A stretch of 64,000 nt of DNA from Gaiellasilicea sp963802765. GTDB lineage: Bacteria > Actinomycetota > Thermoleophilia > Gaiellales > Gaiellaceae. The first letter of the stretch is position 1, and every line of letters starts with the position of its first letter. Shown here piece after piece: positions 1-9,384 of the stretch. Below the pieces are notes generated by a model. The model searched no databases and had not been told where the DNA came from. It saw only the letters and a program-made list of their open reading frames with translations. Where the stretch lies: NCBI GenBank assembly GCA_963802765.1, contig CAWDJZ010000016.1, positions 1 through 64,000 of the forward strand, in the 5' to 3' direction. The position numbers and the translations under genes were made by a program.

Positions 1-16
1 CTGAGCCGCGATCCCG

Positions 17-41
17 GCCAAGTAACAGACTGTTACTTGGC
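17..41. terminator. Hairpin ending the upstream transcription unit
   Basis: A perfect inverted repeat: the arm CCAAGTAACA at 18-27 pairs with TGTTACTTGG at 31-40 around a GAC loop, and one more G-C pair closes it at 17/41. It lies just upstream of the rpsA promoter and is followed by CTCCTTT, so it most likely terminates the gene left of the window. It could also be an operator. Confidence 0.6.
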
Positions 42-45
42 TCCT

Positions 46-75
46 TTGGACCTGGCGACAGTTTTGGGCTATACT
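46..75 (+). promoter_or_regulatory. Predicted rpsA promoter
   Basis: TTGGAC (46-51) and TATACT (70-75) are separated by 18 bp and match the housekeeping -35 and -10 consensus. The expected transcript start, near 82, leaves only a few bases before the ATG at 88, so the mRNA would be almost leaderless. Confidence 0.6.
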
Positions 76-87
76 GCGCGCTCCGTT

Positions 88-1667
88 ATGGCGAACGACA
101 CGATCGAGAAGCCCACAGAAGCCGAGGACGGCGTCTGGGTCACCGGCCCCGACGGCGATCTGATCCCGGATTACGAGTTGACCTTCCCCACGATCAATGA
201 GGGCGAAGTCGTCCACGGCACGGTCGTGCGCGTCGACAAAGACGAGGTGCTCGTCGACATCGGCTACAAGTCGGAGGGCGTGATCCCGGTCGCCGAGCTC
301 TCGATCCGGCTCGGTCAATCCCGCCGACGAGGTCGCGGTCGGGGAGGAGATCGACGCCCTCGTGCTCACCAAGGAGGACGCCGAGGGGCGCCTGATCCTC
401 TCGAAGAAGCGCGCGCGCTTCGAGCTCGCCTGGAAGAGGATCGAGACGGCCGCCGAGTCCGGTGGAACCCGTCGTCGGCCGCGTGATCGAGGTCGTCAAG
501 GGCGGCCTCATCCTCGACCTCGGCGTTCGCGGCTTCCTGCCCGCCTCGCTCGTCGACATCCGCCGCGTGCAGGACCTCGACGAGTTCATGGCGACCGAGC
601 TTCGCTGCAAGGTGATCGAGCTGAACCGGTCGCGCAACAACGTCGGCCTCCCGCCGCGCCGTCCTCGAGGATGAGCGCAAGGAGCAGCGCCAGCAGATCC
701 TCGACCGGCTCAACCCGGGCGACGTCGTCGAGGGGACGATCTCGAACATCGTCGACTTCGGCGCCTTCGTCGACCTCGACGGGATGGACGGCCTGATCCA
801 CATCTCCGAGCTCTCGTGGAGCCACGTCAACCATCCGTCGGAGGTGCTCGAGATCGGCCAGGAGGTCAAGGTCAAGGTGCTCGACATCGACCGCGAGCGC
901 CAGCGGATCTCACTCGGGCTCAAGCAGACGCAGTCCGACCCCGGCAGCAGGTCCTCGAGAGCTACTCCGAGAGCGACGTCGTCGAGGGGCGCGTCACGAA
1001 GGTCGTCACGTTCGGCGCCTTTGTCGAGATCCTGCCCGGCGTCGAGGGGCTCGTGCACATATCCGAGCTCGCCCAGCATCATGTCGAGAACCCGCGTGAG
1101 GTCGTCTCGCAGGGCGATGCGGTCAACGTGCTCATCCTCGAGGTCGACGCCGAGCGGCGCCGCCTCTCCCTCTCGCTGAAGCGGGTGGAAGAGGGCCAAG
1201 AGCCGCTGCCGCGCGCCGACGGCGCCGAGTCCGTGCACGTGACGCCGAACCTGAACCTCTCCGAGGACGTGTTCCCGGCCGGCGGCGCGGTCGCCGAGAC
1301 CGGGGAGGACGCCACCGAGGCTGAGCCGGAGGCCGCGGCCGCGGAGCCGGAGGCGTCGAGGCGGAGCCGGAGCCGAGTGCCGGAGCCGGAGGCCGCCGCG
1401 GAGCCGGAGGCCGCTGAGGCGGAGCCGGAGACTCCCGCCGAGCCGGGGCCAACCGCCGAGCCCGAGGCCGCCGCCGAGCCGGAGCTCGAGGAGGCGCCGG
1501 CACCGGAGTCCGACGCCGCCGCCGAGGTCGAGCTCGAGGCCGAGTCGACCGCCGAGGCCGAGGCCGCCGCCGGTGACGAGCCGGTCGACGAGCCGACTGT
1601 CGACTCGGATGCTGCAGCGGGCGACGAGCCCGAGCCCGACGCCGCAGCCACACCAATCAATCCGTAG
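88..1667 (+). CDS. rpsA: 30S ribosomal protein S1 (frameshifted in this sequence)
   Basis: Ribosomal protein S1 binds mRNA on the 30S subunit and helps unfold it for initiation. Four S1 (OB-fold) repeats can be read in order: VVHGTVVRVDKDEVLVDIGY, then VVGRVIEVVKGGLILDLG, then VVEGTISNIVDFGAFVDL, then VVEGRVTKVVTFGAFVEI. A long acidic tail of repeated Glu-Pro-Glu-Ala units follows (about 1310-1660). The ATG at 88 is chosen because the MANDTIEKP start lies right behind a good promoter; the reading upstream of it is not conserved in style. The frame breaks near 311, 455, 655 and 940, and probably twice within 1350-1380. Each break rejoins a conserved S1 segment, so the gene is surely intact in the organism and the breaks look like consensus errors. 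coaE follows with only 1 bp between. Confidence 0.9.
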
Positions 1668-1668
1668 C

Positions 1669-2262
1669 GTGCCCCGGCCGATAGCGGTCGCGATTACCGG
1701 AGGGATCGGCGCCGGAAAGAGCGAGGCGCTGCACGCATTCCGAAAGGCGGGCGCCGCGACGGTCTCGAGCGACGAAATCGTCCATCACCTACTGCGCTCC
1801 GACCCGGAGGTCAAGGAGGCGATGGTGCGGAGCTGGGGGAAGAGGTGCTCGGCGCGAACGGCGAGATCGACCGGCGCCGCGTCGCCGAGGTCGTCTTCGC
1901 CGACCGCGGGAAGCTGGACTTCCTCGAGCGGCTGCTCCATCCGCCGTGTCGCGGAGATCCTACCTGGCGGGAGAAACTGGCCGAGCTGCCGAACCCGCCC
2001 GAGGTCTGCGTGACGGAGGTGCCGCTCCTCTACGAGACGGGCGGGGACAAGAGGTTCGACAAGGTCGTCGTGATCACAGCGCCGACGAAGCTGCGCGACC
2101 AGCGCCGCGGCGTCAGGCAAGACGACCGCGACCAGCGCCTGCTCCCCGACAAGGAAAAGGTCAAGCGGGCCGACTTCGCCTACGTGAACACGGGCACGCT
2201 CGAAGAGCTGGACGCCTGGGTCGCAGGGGTGATGGCGGAATTGACGAAGGAGCCGGCGTGGA
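1669..2262 (+). CDS. coaE: Dephospho-CoA kinase (frameshifted in this sequence)
   Basis: This enzyme phosphorylates the 3'-OH of dephospho-CoA, the last step of coenzyme A synthesis. The N-terminus VAITGGIGAGKSEALHAFRK holds the P-loop GGIGAGKS, and SSDEIVHHLL follows in the usual position. The lid and C-terminal part (RDQRLLPDKEKVKRADFAYV, NTGTLEEL) are typical of actinobacterial CoaE. The GTG start sits 2 bp after the rpsA stop. Frame breaks are visible near 1833 and around 1943-1970. The natural stop is probably the TGA that would form at 2259-2262 if one extra G is removed; read literally, the frame runs on through the hairpin-rich spacer to 2390. Pairing with rpsA is common in actinobacteria. 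Confidence 0.85.
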
Positions 2263-2414
2263 CTCAGTCACGCCGGCAGGATGGGTCTGGGGAACCGGCA
2301 GGTTCCCCCTTCGGCACGCGCCGATGCGGAGCATCGGTGTCAACGAATAGGGGGCTCGCGGGGGAAACAGGGTTTCCCCCGCGCGACTGAGCCGAAGGCG
2401 AAGGAGCCGGCGTG
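2245..2414. repeat. Hairpin-dense spacer bounded by a 16-bp direct repeat
   Basis: The 16-mer CGAAGGAGCCGGCGTG occurs at 2245-2260 and again at 2399-2414, where it supplies the ribosome binding site and GTG start of the next gene. Between them are four inverted repeats: 2252-2260/2269-2277 (9 bp, extending to 12 with one bulged G), 2289-2296/2301-2308 (8 bp, loop GGCA), 2321-2327/2331-2337 (7 bp, loop GGA) and 2357-2368/2372-2383 (12 bp, loop AGG). No convincing protein is encoded. It may be a REP/MITE-like insertion that duplicated the gene junction, or stacked terminators of coaE. Confidence 0.6.
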
Positions 2415-2954
2415 ACTCGGTTGTCGCTGCTGGGGGTTGTCGCCCTCGTGCTCGCCGGGCTGGGCCTCTATGTGGTCACAGAGAAGCCTGAGGTCTACGA
2501 GCGCATCCGCTATCCGCTCCGCTACGAGCAGATCGTGACCGGCCACGCGAAGAACTACGGCCTCGAGCCGGAGCTCGTCGCGGCGGTCATCTACCAGGAG
2601 TCGAAGTTCGACGCGGACGCGGTCTCCAGCTCTGGCGCGGTCGGGCTGATGCAGCTGCTGCCCGCGACGGCGCAGGGAATCGCCGACCGCACGGGCGGCA
2701 GCGGCTGGCAGGAGCGAGACCTGCTCGACCCGGAGCTCAACGTGCGCTACGGCGCCGGTACGTCGCCACCGGCTGAAGAAGTACGACTACGAGGAGCTCG
2801 CGCTCGCGGCGTACAACGCCGGTCAGGCGAACGTCGACCGCTGGCGCGCCGGGGCGTAGGGATCATGTTCCCCGAGACGCGCCACTACGTGGAGCGGGTA
2901 CGCGAGCTGAAGGCGATCTACGCCCGCGCCTACTCGTCGGAGCTCGGCCTCTAA
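2412..2954 (+). CDS. Lytic transglycosylase, SLT domain (frameshifted in this sequence)
   Basis: A membrane-anchored lytic transglycosylase that would cleave the MurNAc-GlcNAc bond of peptidoglycan. It opens with one hydrophobic segment (LSLLGVVALVLAGLGLYVV, about residues 4-22), a signal anchor. The SLT core follows: HAKNYGLEPELVAAVIYQES with the catalytic Glu in the YQESKFD motif, then SSGAVGLMQLLPATAQ. The closing Y(A)LAAYNAGQANVDRW helix is readable only in other frames, with breaks near 2758 and 2860. The GTG start is supported by GAAGGAG eight bases upstream. Its stop (TAA, 2952-2954) overlaps the stop of the convergent tetR-type gene. Confidence 0.85.
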   Translation: MTRLSLLGVVALVLAGLGLYVVTEKPEVYERIRYPLRYEQIVTGHAKNYGLEPELVAAVIYQESKFDADAVSSSGAVGLMQLLPATAQGIADRTGGSGWQERDLLDPELNVRYGAGTSPPAEEVRLRGARARGVQRRSGERRPLARRGVGIMFPETRHYVERVRELKAIYARAYSSELGL

Positions 2955-3503
2955 CGGGGCGCGGCGCCCGTCTCGACGAGCTCGTTGAAGAGGTCGAGGT
3001 CGGGCAGCTCGTCACCGCTGACGCGCCCGAGCGCGAGCCCGTTCGCGATGATCGTGAGGAACTTGGCGGCGGTGTCGACCGGGATGTCGTCGCGCACCGT
3101 CCCGCGTAGCCGGGCGAGCCGCTCCTCGCGCCGCGCGGCCACGTCGCGGCTCAGCCGCGCGAAGCGGTCGCGAAAGCGCTCGTCGGTGCGGAGCCTGAGC
3201 GCAGCCTCGAGCTGGACGGCGATCCAGTCGGGGGTCCTCGTGTGTGATCGCGTCGAGCAGGGCGCGGAAGCCGCGGTCGAGCCAGGCCTCGACAAGCCGG
3301 TCCGACGACCCGACGACGACGTCGACGAAGAGCGCCTCCTTGTTTTCGAAGTAGCTGAAGATCGCCCCGCGGGAGAGCCCGGTCTCCTCCTCGAGGCGCG
3401 CCACCGTCGCGCCCTCGTAGCCGTGCCGGGCGAAGGCGCGCTGTGCACCGGCGAGGATCTCCTCGCGGCGGCGCTGCTTGTGCTCGGTCGAGACCTTCGG
3501 CAT
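2951..3503 (-). CDS. TetR-family transcriptional regulator (frameshifted in this sequence)
   Basis: A one-component repressor, probably of the divergent MFS exporter gene. The N-terminal helix-turn-helix is clear: RREEILAGAQRAFARHGYEG, then ATVARLEEETGLSRGAIFSY and FENKEALFVDVV. The ligand-binding half (VQLEAALRLRTDERFRDRFA ... FLTIIANGLALGRVSG) lies in another frame after a break near 3230. Its stop TAG shares bases with the TAA of the transglycosylase gene. The start ATG (3503) is 9 bp from the predicted -35 box of the MFS gene, and a palindrome suited to TetR binding lies in that promoter's spacer. Confidence 0.88.
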
Positions 3504-3511
3504 GTCCTCAC

Positions 3512-3540
3512 TTTACAAAAACGTACGGACGTACTATATT
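3512..3540 (+). promoter_or_regulatory. MFS gene promoter with embedded TetR-type operator
   Basis: TTTACA (3512-3517) and TATATT (3535-3540) are exactly 17 bp apart. Within the spacer, ACGTACGGACGTAC (3521-3534) contains GTACG and CGTAC half-sites in inverted orientation. A TetR dimer bound there would block RNA polymerase. The expected transcript start is within a few bases of the GTG at 3549, so the message is probably leaderless. Confidence 0.65.
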
Positions 3541-3548
3541 CTCGCGCG

Positions 3549-4777
3549 GTGCAGATCCTCCGGAACCGATCGCTCGCCGCCCTGATCGCCGCCGAGGTCG
3601 TTAGCTCGCTCGGCTCGCGGATCACGTTCCTGGCGCTGCCCTGGTTCGTGCTCGTCACGACGGGCTCTGCCGCGAAGATGGGAATCGTCCTCGCAGTCCA
3701 GATGGCGCCGATCGCGCTGCTCGGCATCCCGAGCGGGACGCTCGTCGCCCGGCTCGGCGCGCGGCGGACGATGCAGCTCTGCGACCTGGCGCGCGTGCCG
3801 CTGATGTGCTCGCTGCCGCTCCTGCACGCGGCCGGCCTGCTGAGCTTCCCGCTGCTGCTGGCGATCGTCTTCCTGATCGGCTGCTTCCTGGCGCCGTTCT
3901 TCGCCTCACAGCGCGTGATCCTCCCGGAGCTGGTCGGCGAGGACGAGACGACCGTTGCCCAGGCGAACGCGGTGATCGAGGGCGCGACCACGCTCACCAA
4001 CCTGCTCGGCCCGGTTGCGGCAGGCCTGCTGATCGCCTCACTCGGCGCGACGAACGCGCTCTACGTCGACGCGGCCACGTTCGCGGTCTCGTTTCTGACG
4101 CTGACGCTCTTCGTTCCGGCGCGGCCGCCGCTGCCGCAGACCGAGGACGCGCACGGCGTTCTCGCCGGCCTCCGTTTCCTGCTTCGCGACGAGCTTCTCT
4201 GGCGCATCGGGCTCGCGGCCGTGTTCCTGAACATGTTCGGCTCGGCGCTCGCAGCCGCCCTGCCCGTGCTCGCGTTCGAGGAGTTCAGCGAGAGCTCGCG
4301 GGTCGCCGGCGCGCTGTTCGCGTCGCTCGGTGCGGGCGCACTCGTGGAATGGTGCTCGCGATGCGGCTGATGCCACGCTTCAAGCCGCTCAAGCTCGCGG
4401 CGGTCGGGATCGTCGCGCTACCGCTGCCGATCTGGCTGCTGGGCCTCGACCTGCCCCTCTGGGCGACGATGGCGGCGCTCTTCGTGTCGACGATCCCGCA
4501 GCCGCTCGTGAACGCGCCCGTGATCGGCCTGATGACGACGCGGACGCCCGAAGCGCTCCGGCCGAAGGTGATGACCGCCGTGCTGACCGTCGCCATGCTC
4601 GCCGGGCCGGTCGGGCTCGCGCTGGCCGGGCCGCTGCTCGAGGAGCTCGGGACGCGGCCGGTCTTCGGGATCATCGCCGCCGGAATGACGGTCTTCGCGC
4701 TCTACTTCGCCTCGGTCGCGCTCCGCTACGGGCCACGGGCGAGGGCCGAATCGACGCCCGTCGCCGCGGCTCGCTAG
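3549..4777 (+). CDS. MFS transporter, probable drug or metabolite exporter (frameshifted)
   Basis: A major facilitator superfamily protein of the MFS_3/EntS-like type with about 12 membrane helices. The N-terminus ILRNRSLAALIAAEVVSSLG leads into ALPWFVLVTTGSAAKMGIVL. The cytoplasmic loop motif is represented by SGTLVARLGARRTMQLCDLA. The sequence breaks near 4345 (after ASLGAGAL) and continues in another frame with LMPRFKPLKLAAVGIVALPL to the end. The GTG start was chosen because the promoter leaves no room for a longer protein and the N-terminus matches the family. Divergence from the tetR-type gene indicates ligand-inducible efflux; the substrate is unknown. Confidence 0.85.
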
Positions 4778-5260
4778 GCGAATCGTGAACCGCTGCACGG
4801 TGTCGCCCGTGCGCTCGAGCTCGACGTAGTCGCCGCCCGTCGCCTCGCCGGTGACCGCCCGCCAGAACGCGAGCGCGGCGTCGTTGCCCGTGACGACCTC
4901 GAGCGCCCAGTTCCCCGGGAACCTGCGCAACGCCGCGAGCGCCGCCGCCCTTCCGATCCCGCGCCGGCGGTACGGCTGCGCGACGAAGAACTCCGCCATC
5001 CGGGCGTCGGCGTCGGCCGGCATGTGAGGGAAGGGCTGCACCGAGACGAGCGCGAAGCCGGCCGGCTTGCCGCCCGCCCGAATCAGGAGGCAGTGGCACT
5101 CGTCCCACGTGAGCATGTCCTCGAGGTAGTCGGGCCGCCAGCGCGCCTCCTCGTCGAGCTCGTAGTGGGTCGAGAACTCGGAGAGATCGTGCAGGTAGAG
5201 GGCGTAGAGGCGACGGAGCGATCCCAGCTCCGTGTCCGTCGCGGCGCGAACGAGCTCTAC
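4774..5260 (-). CDS. GNAT-family N-acetyltransferase (ends uncertain)
   Basis: A GCN5-related acetyltransferase; the substrate cannot be told. The acetyl-CoA-binding loop is FVAQPYRRRGIGRAAALAAL, preceded by the beta-strand AGFALVSVQPFPHM. The C-terminal part NWALEVVTGNDAALAFWRAV completes the fold. The N-terminus VELVRAATDTELGSLRRLYA begins at a GTA codon (5258-5260) that overlaps the TAG of the upstream gene. GTA is not a standard start, so the base may be miscalled or the start may lie elsewhere. The frame has no stop until well inside the convergent MFS gene. A TAG at 4774-4776 would be reached after a single indel, and I take that as the likely end. Confidence 0.75.
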
Positions 5261-7133
5261 GGTGTCGCCAGGCGCGCCCACAGGTTCTCGAGCATCCGAC
5301 TGATCCGCGGCACCATCGCGCTGCCGCCGAAGTCGATCGCACCCGCCGCGAAGACCTTCGCGCCGGCGGGGGTCTCGTAGTAGGTCATCTGCGCCGTCAG
5401 GCCGGGGCCGAAGACGTCGGGGATGTCTGCGAGCAGGATCGTGCCGGCCGGTGTGAGCGGCGTCGCCTGGTCGATCTCGATCCCGTAGCCGCCGAGCTCC
5501 TCGCCGAAGGTGGCGCCGTCGACGAGGCCGGTTCCCGCCCAGAGCCAGGGCGCCGTCGTTGCTGAGCGGACGACGAACGGGCGCTGGAGCCGGCCGTCGT
5601 CGTTCGCGCGGTACTGCACCCCCAGCAGCGTCGCCTCGGGCTCTGCCCATGTCCCGCCAGAGCCGCGTGCGGCGGAGGGTGCGGCCCTGCAGGCGCACCT
5701 CCCAGAAGAAGTTGTTCGCCGAAAGGAAGGCAAGGTTGCCGCCGAGGTTGCGGTAGCCCTCGATCAGATCGAACTCGTGTCTCGTCACGTACTCGGTATG
5801 GCCCCCGAAGACGACGAAGTCGTAGAGGCGGATCAGCTCCTCCGCGGTCGGGATCGCCTCGAGGTCGGACTCGGTGATGATGTCCGGCGTCTTCCCCGTC
5901 CAGAAGAGCCAGCGGAGGAAGTCGACGTCGTACTTGCGCCACTGCGGCGGCACCCCCCGGCGAATGAACGCGCGTCCGAGCGCGGCCGTGCTCTGCGCGC
6001 CCTTCGCGTACCAGGTGTCCCCCCAGCCGTTGCCGTCGGAGTCGCGGAAGTTGTACGCCTGCCAGGTGTTCGTCGGAATGACGACGGCGATCCGGCTCGT
6101 CGCCCCGAGCGTCTCGGGCCGGACGACGAAGGGCGCGTAGCCGATCCGGCCGTCGTTCGCCGTGATCCTGACGAAGTACACGCCGGAGCCCCACGGTCCG
6201 ATCGCCCAGTTGAGGGTCGCCGCGCGATGCCGCGCCTGCCAGGGGATCGTCACCTCCTTGCTCACGGGGGCGCCGATCATGACCGTGTCGTTGTGCGTCC
6301 GCGAGTCCTCCGGGCCGGCGCGGAAGGTCTGCATGCGTGAGCGAGGTGGCGTCGGTCTCGATCACGAGCCGGGCCGAGCTGTTCGGCCCGTAGCTCTCCC
6401 GGGTGAAGCCGGCGTCCACACCCAGCACTCGCACGACCGCGGAGGTGAGCCGCCGGCCCGCACGGGCGTTGTCGGCGCCGTACGTCCGGCGGTTCCCCGC
6501 CGAGTCGGTCGTCGTGATCCGGACGAGGTAGGTGCGTGGGCCGGTCGCCTTCGGCGGATGCCAGGTGAAGACGTTGCGGCCGGGCCGGAGGTTCGCCTTG
6601 AGCTCGTAGACCGTCTGCGGCGCGCTGACCGTGCGCGTCACCTCGAAGTGGACGAGCGCGCGCTCGCTGAGCCTGAACCGGATCTTGGCTGCGTCGCGCA
6701 GCCGGTCGCCGTTGGGCGAGATCGTCGTCAGGCGCGGGTTGTCGCCGCGGAAGGGCGTGCGGCTGCCGTTGCGCACGCTGAAGTTGGTGACTCTCGGAGC
6801 GGTGCGGTCGATCCGGAGTGGGCTCGAGGCCACCACCCGGCCGCGGTCGACGAGCCGGATCACGTACCGGCCCTCCGCCACGTCTGCGCCGCGGAGGCGG
6901 CCGTTCCAGCGCATGGTCAGGAAGCGTCGCCGCTGGGGCGGGACGATCCAGCCGACGCGCCGACCAGCCTCGGTGGCGAGCTGAACACCGACCCGTGCCG
7001 GCGCCGGCAACTCGGCGTGGACGCGCAGCCGCTTGGCCGCCGGCGAGAAGTCACGCGGCGCGATCGTCAAATCGGCCGCCTGAGCGGCCGACGGGAATGC
7101 GAAAACGAGCGCGGCGAGGGCGAGGCTGCGCAT
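5257..7133 (-). CDS. Secreted protein with DMFase beta-subunit-like C-terminal domain (frameshifted)
   Basis: A signal peptide (MRSLALAALVFAFPSAAQAA) is followed by FlgD/Ig-like beta-sandwich segments, including NPRLTTISPNGDRLRDAAKI and GRNVFTWHPP. The C-terminal half resembles the catalytic-subunit-like domain of N,N-dimethylformamidase: AVVIPTNTWQAYNFRDSDGN, then YDFVVFGGHTEYVTRHEFDL and NLGGNLAFLSANNFFWEV, then an ADIPDVFGPGLTAQMTYYET tail. In this family the domain occurs in many exported proteins of unknown substrate, so amidase activity is only possible. Breaks near 6335 and 5655 join three frames. It is followed by the GNAT gene and lies 39 bp from the glycosidase-like gene upstream. 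Confidence 0.75.
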
Positions 7134-7172
7134 GGCAGTCGGGAATCGTAATGACGACGCGTGATGGACTGG

Positions 7173-9384
7173 TCAGGAACCGCTTCGACCACGGTCGACG
7201 TCCACGACGAGCTCGAGCCGTCCGGCTCCTCGCGGCAGAACGACCGTCTCTCCGATCACCTCGAGCGCACGGCCGCCGAGGCGGGCCGACGTGACCCGGT
7301 CGCCGCGGGGTAGACGAAGCCGCAGGCTGAGCGCCCGTAGCGGCGCGCGTGAGGGGACGGAGATCGTGGCGCGAATCCTTCTTGAGCTCGCGACCACCGA
7401 GTAGGAGAGGCGGGCCGAAGCTCGTCGGCGCGTTGCGCACGGCGATCTGCTTTCCCGTCGCGAGCCAGGCACGTGGCGTGGCGTAGGGCGAGCTGGAGCG
7501 CGGTCGGCCGTCCCTCTCCGTCGAGGGTCTCGTGGACCAGCATCAGGCGCAGCGTCCCGAGGAAGGTCGCGTTGGCGGCGCCGTTCGGCGGTAGGTACAT
7601 CGAGCGGTAGTGCTCGCCGCGGGAGCGGCGTCACCGACGCGGCCTCGCCCGCGACGAAGGTGTCAGGCGTCATCGCTGCGGCGAGCTGGCCATAGAGCGC
7701 CAGCACGAGGTGGTCGGGCCGGTCGTTGGCGGCGAGGAAACGGGCGACGTTGAGGCCGTAGACCTGGTCGGTGCCGGACGTGGGAAAGGGAGCGTCCAGG
7801 CCGTAGAGCGCGTACGCGCCTGCGCGGACGAGCCCGAGGAGCCGTGATCCGTGCAACGCCAAGTACCGGAGCGCTCCTTGCGCTTCGACGCTCCCAGGTG
7901 CGAAGAGCCCGATGCCAGCGCATACGGCACGACGAGGTTCCAGTAGCTGCCGGGCCTCGAGGCGGTGAGGCGTTCGTAGGGCCGCTCGGCGTCGAGGAGC
8001 CGCGCCGGCAGGAAAAGCGAGCCGTCCGGCAACCGCACCTGAGACGCGCGCACCGCCGCCCGGAGGCCCCGCTCGAGTCGGTCCGCCAGCGTGCGGCACC
8101 GCTCGGCGAGCGTGGCGTGCCCGGTCTCTGCCCACGCCTGGCCGAGCCAACGCAGTCCCTGCCACACGACCGCCTGCGAGTGGAGACCGTAGACGGAGTC
8201 GGGGATGTCGGAGGAGAACCGCTCGCGCTGTAGGATCCCGCGCCCTTCCGCGTCGAGCTGGCGCTCGAGCCCGTTCAGGTATCCCTCGAGCGCAGGCGTG
8301 ACTGCGTCGAGATAGGCACGATCGGCGAAGAGTCGGTGCTGGAGCGCCGAGCCGACGAGCTTCTGGCCGATCTTCCAGTTCGGGTACGGCGTCGCCCGGC
8401 GCGTGAGCGACGTCCGCAGCATCGCGCGGGCAACGTCTGCGAAACCGTAGTACCCGAGCACCTGCGCCGCATCGACACCTTCCGGGAAGGAGAACTGCTC
8501 GTAGGCGTTCCCGATGCTGTAGCGCCAAGTCAGCCCGAGGTTCTGGATCAGGAGAGCTCGCTGTGCGTTCATCACGCGCGGCTCGGGGACCTCGAAGCGC
8601 GCCCCCTCCGCCAGGCGACGCGTCCAGTAGGCCGCGATCCTGCTGCGGGTCGACACATACGTGCTCAGGCCGATCCTCTCGGGTGCAGGGGCGCCGAGTG
8701 GCCAAGCGATCGCGACCGTCCGACGGGCGCCGCGGCGAACGGCCAGCGACAGGCCCGCCGAAGGCCCGGCGAAGCGCATACTCGCCCCGGTCGCCGCCGC
8801 CCGCGCGTCCGCGGTCAGTCGCACGAAGCTGACGAGCGGGCCGTCGTCCGGGACGCGCGCGGCGAACGACTCCTGCCGGTAGCGGACGCCGTGTCCGTCC
8901 ACGTACGCGGTCTGCAGAATCGGCAGGTAGCCGCCGGCGAGCCGCGGCAAGGTGAGCCGGCCGAGGCAGCCGCCGTACCGCTCACCGCCGACGGAGATCG
9001 TCAAGGCCGCGCCGTCGGCGCGCTGCGCGAGGATCTCGCCGCCGTCGGCGACGTGAAGCGCGACGGACTCGGCGCCACGGACGCCGCTCGGATGCGAGAA
9101 GGCGACGTAGTGCATCCGCGACCGCGTCAGCCGAGTCTGCCTGCAGCGCGCGCGAAGAGAATCGGCCGCAGGAAGCGGGAGGCCCCGCATACGTGGGGCC
9201 GTCACCCGAGGCCAGCAGCGCCTCGCCCCAGACGTCACGGCCGGCCCGCAGCGCCGTCTCGACCCGCGCCGCGTACCCAGGCTCTCCCGCGGGCGGCGCG
9301 CAGGTCGCCGGCACTCGCGTGCCGCCCTCGGGCCCCGGTGAACGCGACCGCGACGAGAGCTAGAAGGACGAGCGCGGGTCTCAC
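7173..9384 (-). CDS. Secreted glycosidase-like (alpha/alpha-toroid) protein, heavily frameshifted
   Basis: A GTG start at 9384 overlaps the TGA of the upstream esterase gene (GTGA) and opens a signal peptide (RPALVLLALVAVAFTGARG). The central 400 residues resemble six-hairpin glycosidases: RYSIGNAYEQFSFPEGVDAA, GYYGFADVARAMLRTSLTRR, IPDSVYGLHSQAVVWQGLRW and SRPGSYWNLVVPYALASG. The C-terminus (LSLRLRLPRGDRVTSARLGG and onward) forms a beta-sandwich. No catalytic residues can be assigned with confidence. The frame breaks at least five times (near 9310, 9120, 7895, 7615 and 7390-7500), the worst in the window, so the gene could instead be a decaying pseudogene. A likely role is extracellular or wall glycan processing; the substrate is unknown. 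Confidence 0.6.

Noticed and set aside
88..1180. Programmed ribosomal frameshifting in rpsA
   Set aside because: Four or more breaks in one essential gene, in both directions and without slippery sites or pseudoknots, fit sequencing indels far better.
1310..1660. Tandem DNA repeat at the end of rpsA
   Set aside because: The repetition comes from the Glu-Pro-Glu-Ala acidic tail, common in actinobacterial S1. The copies are irregular at DNA level.
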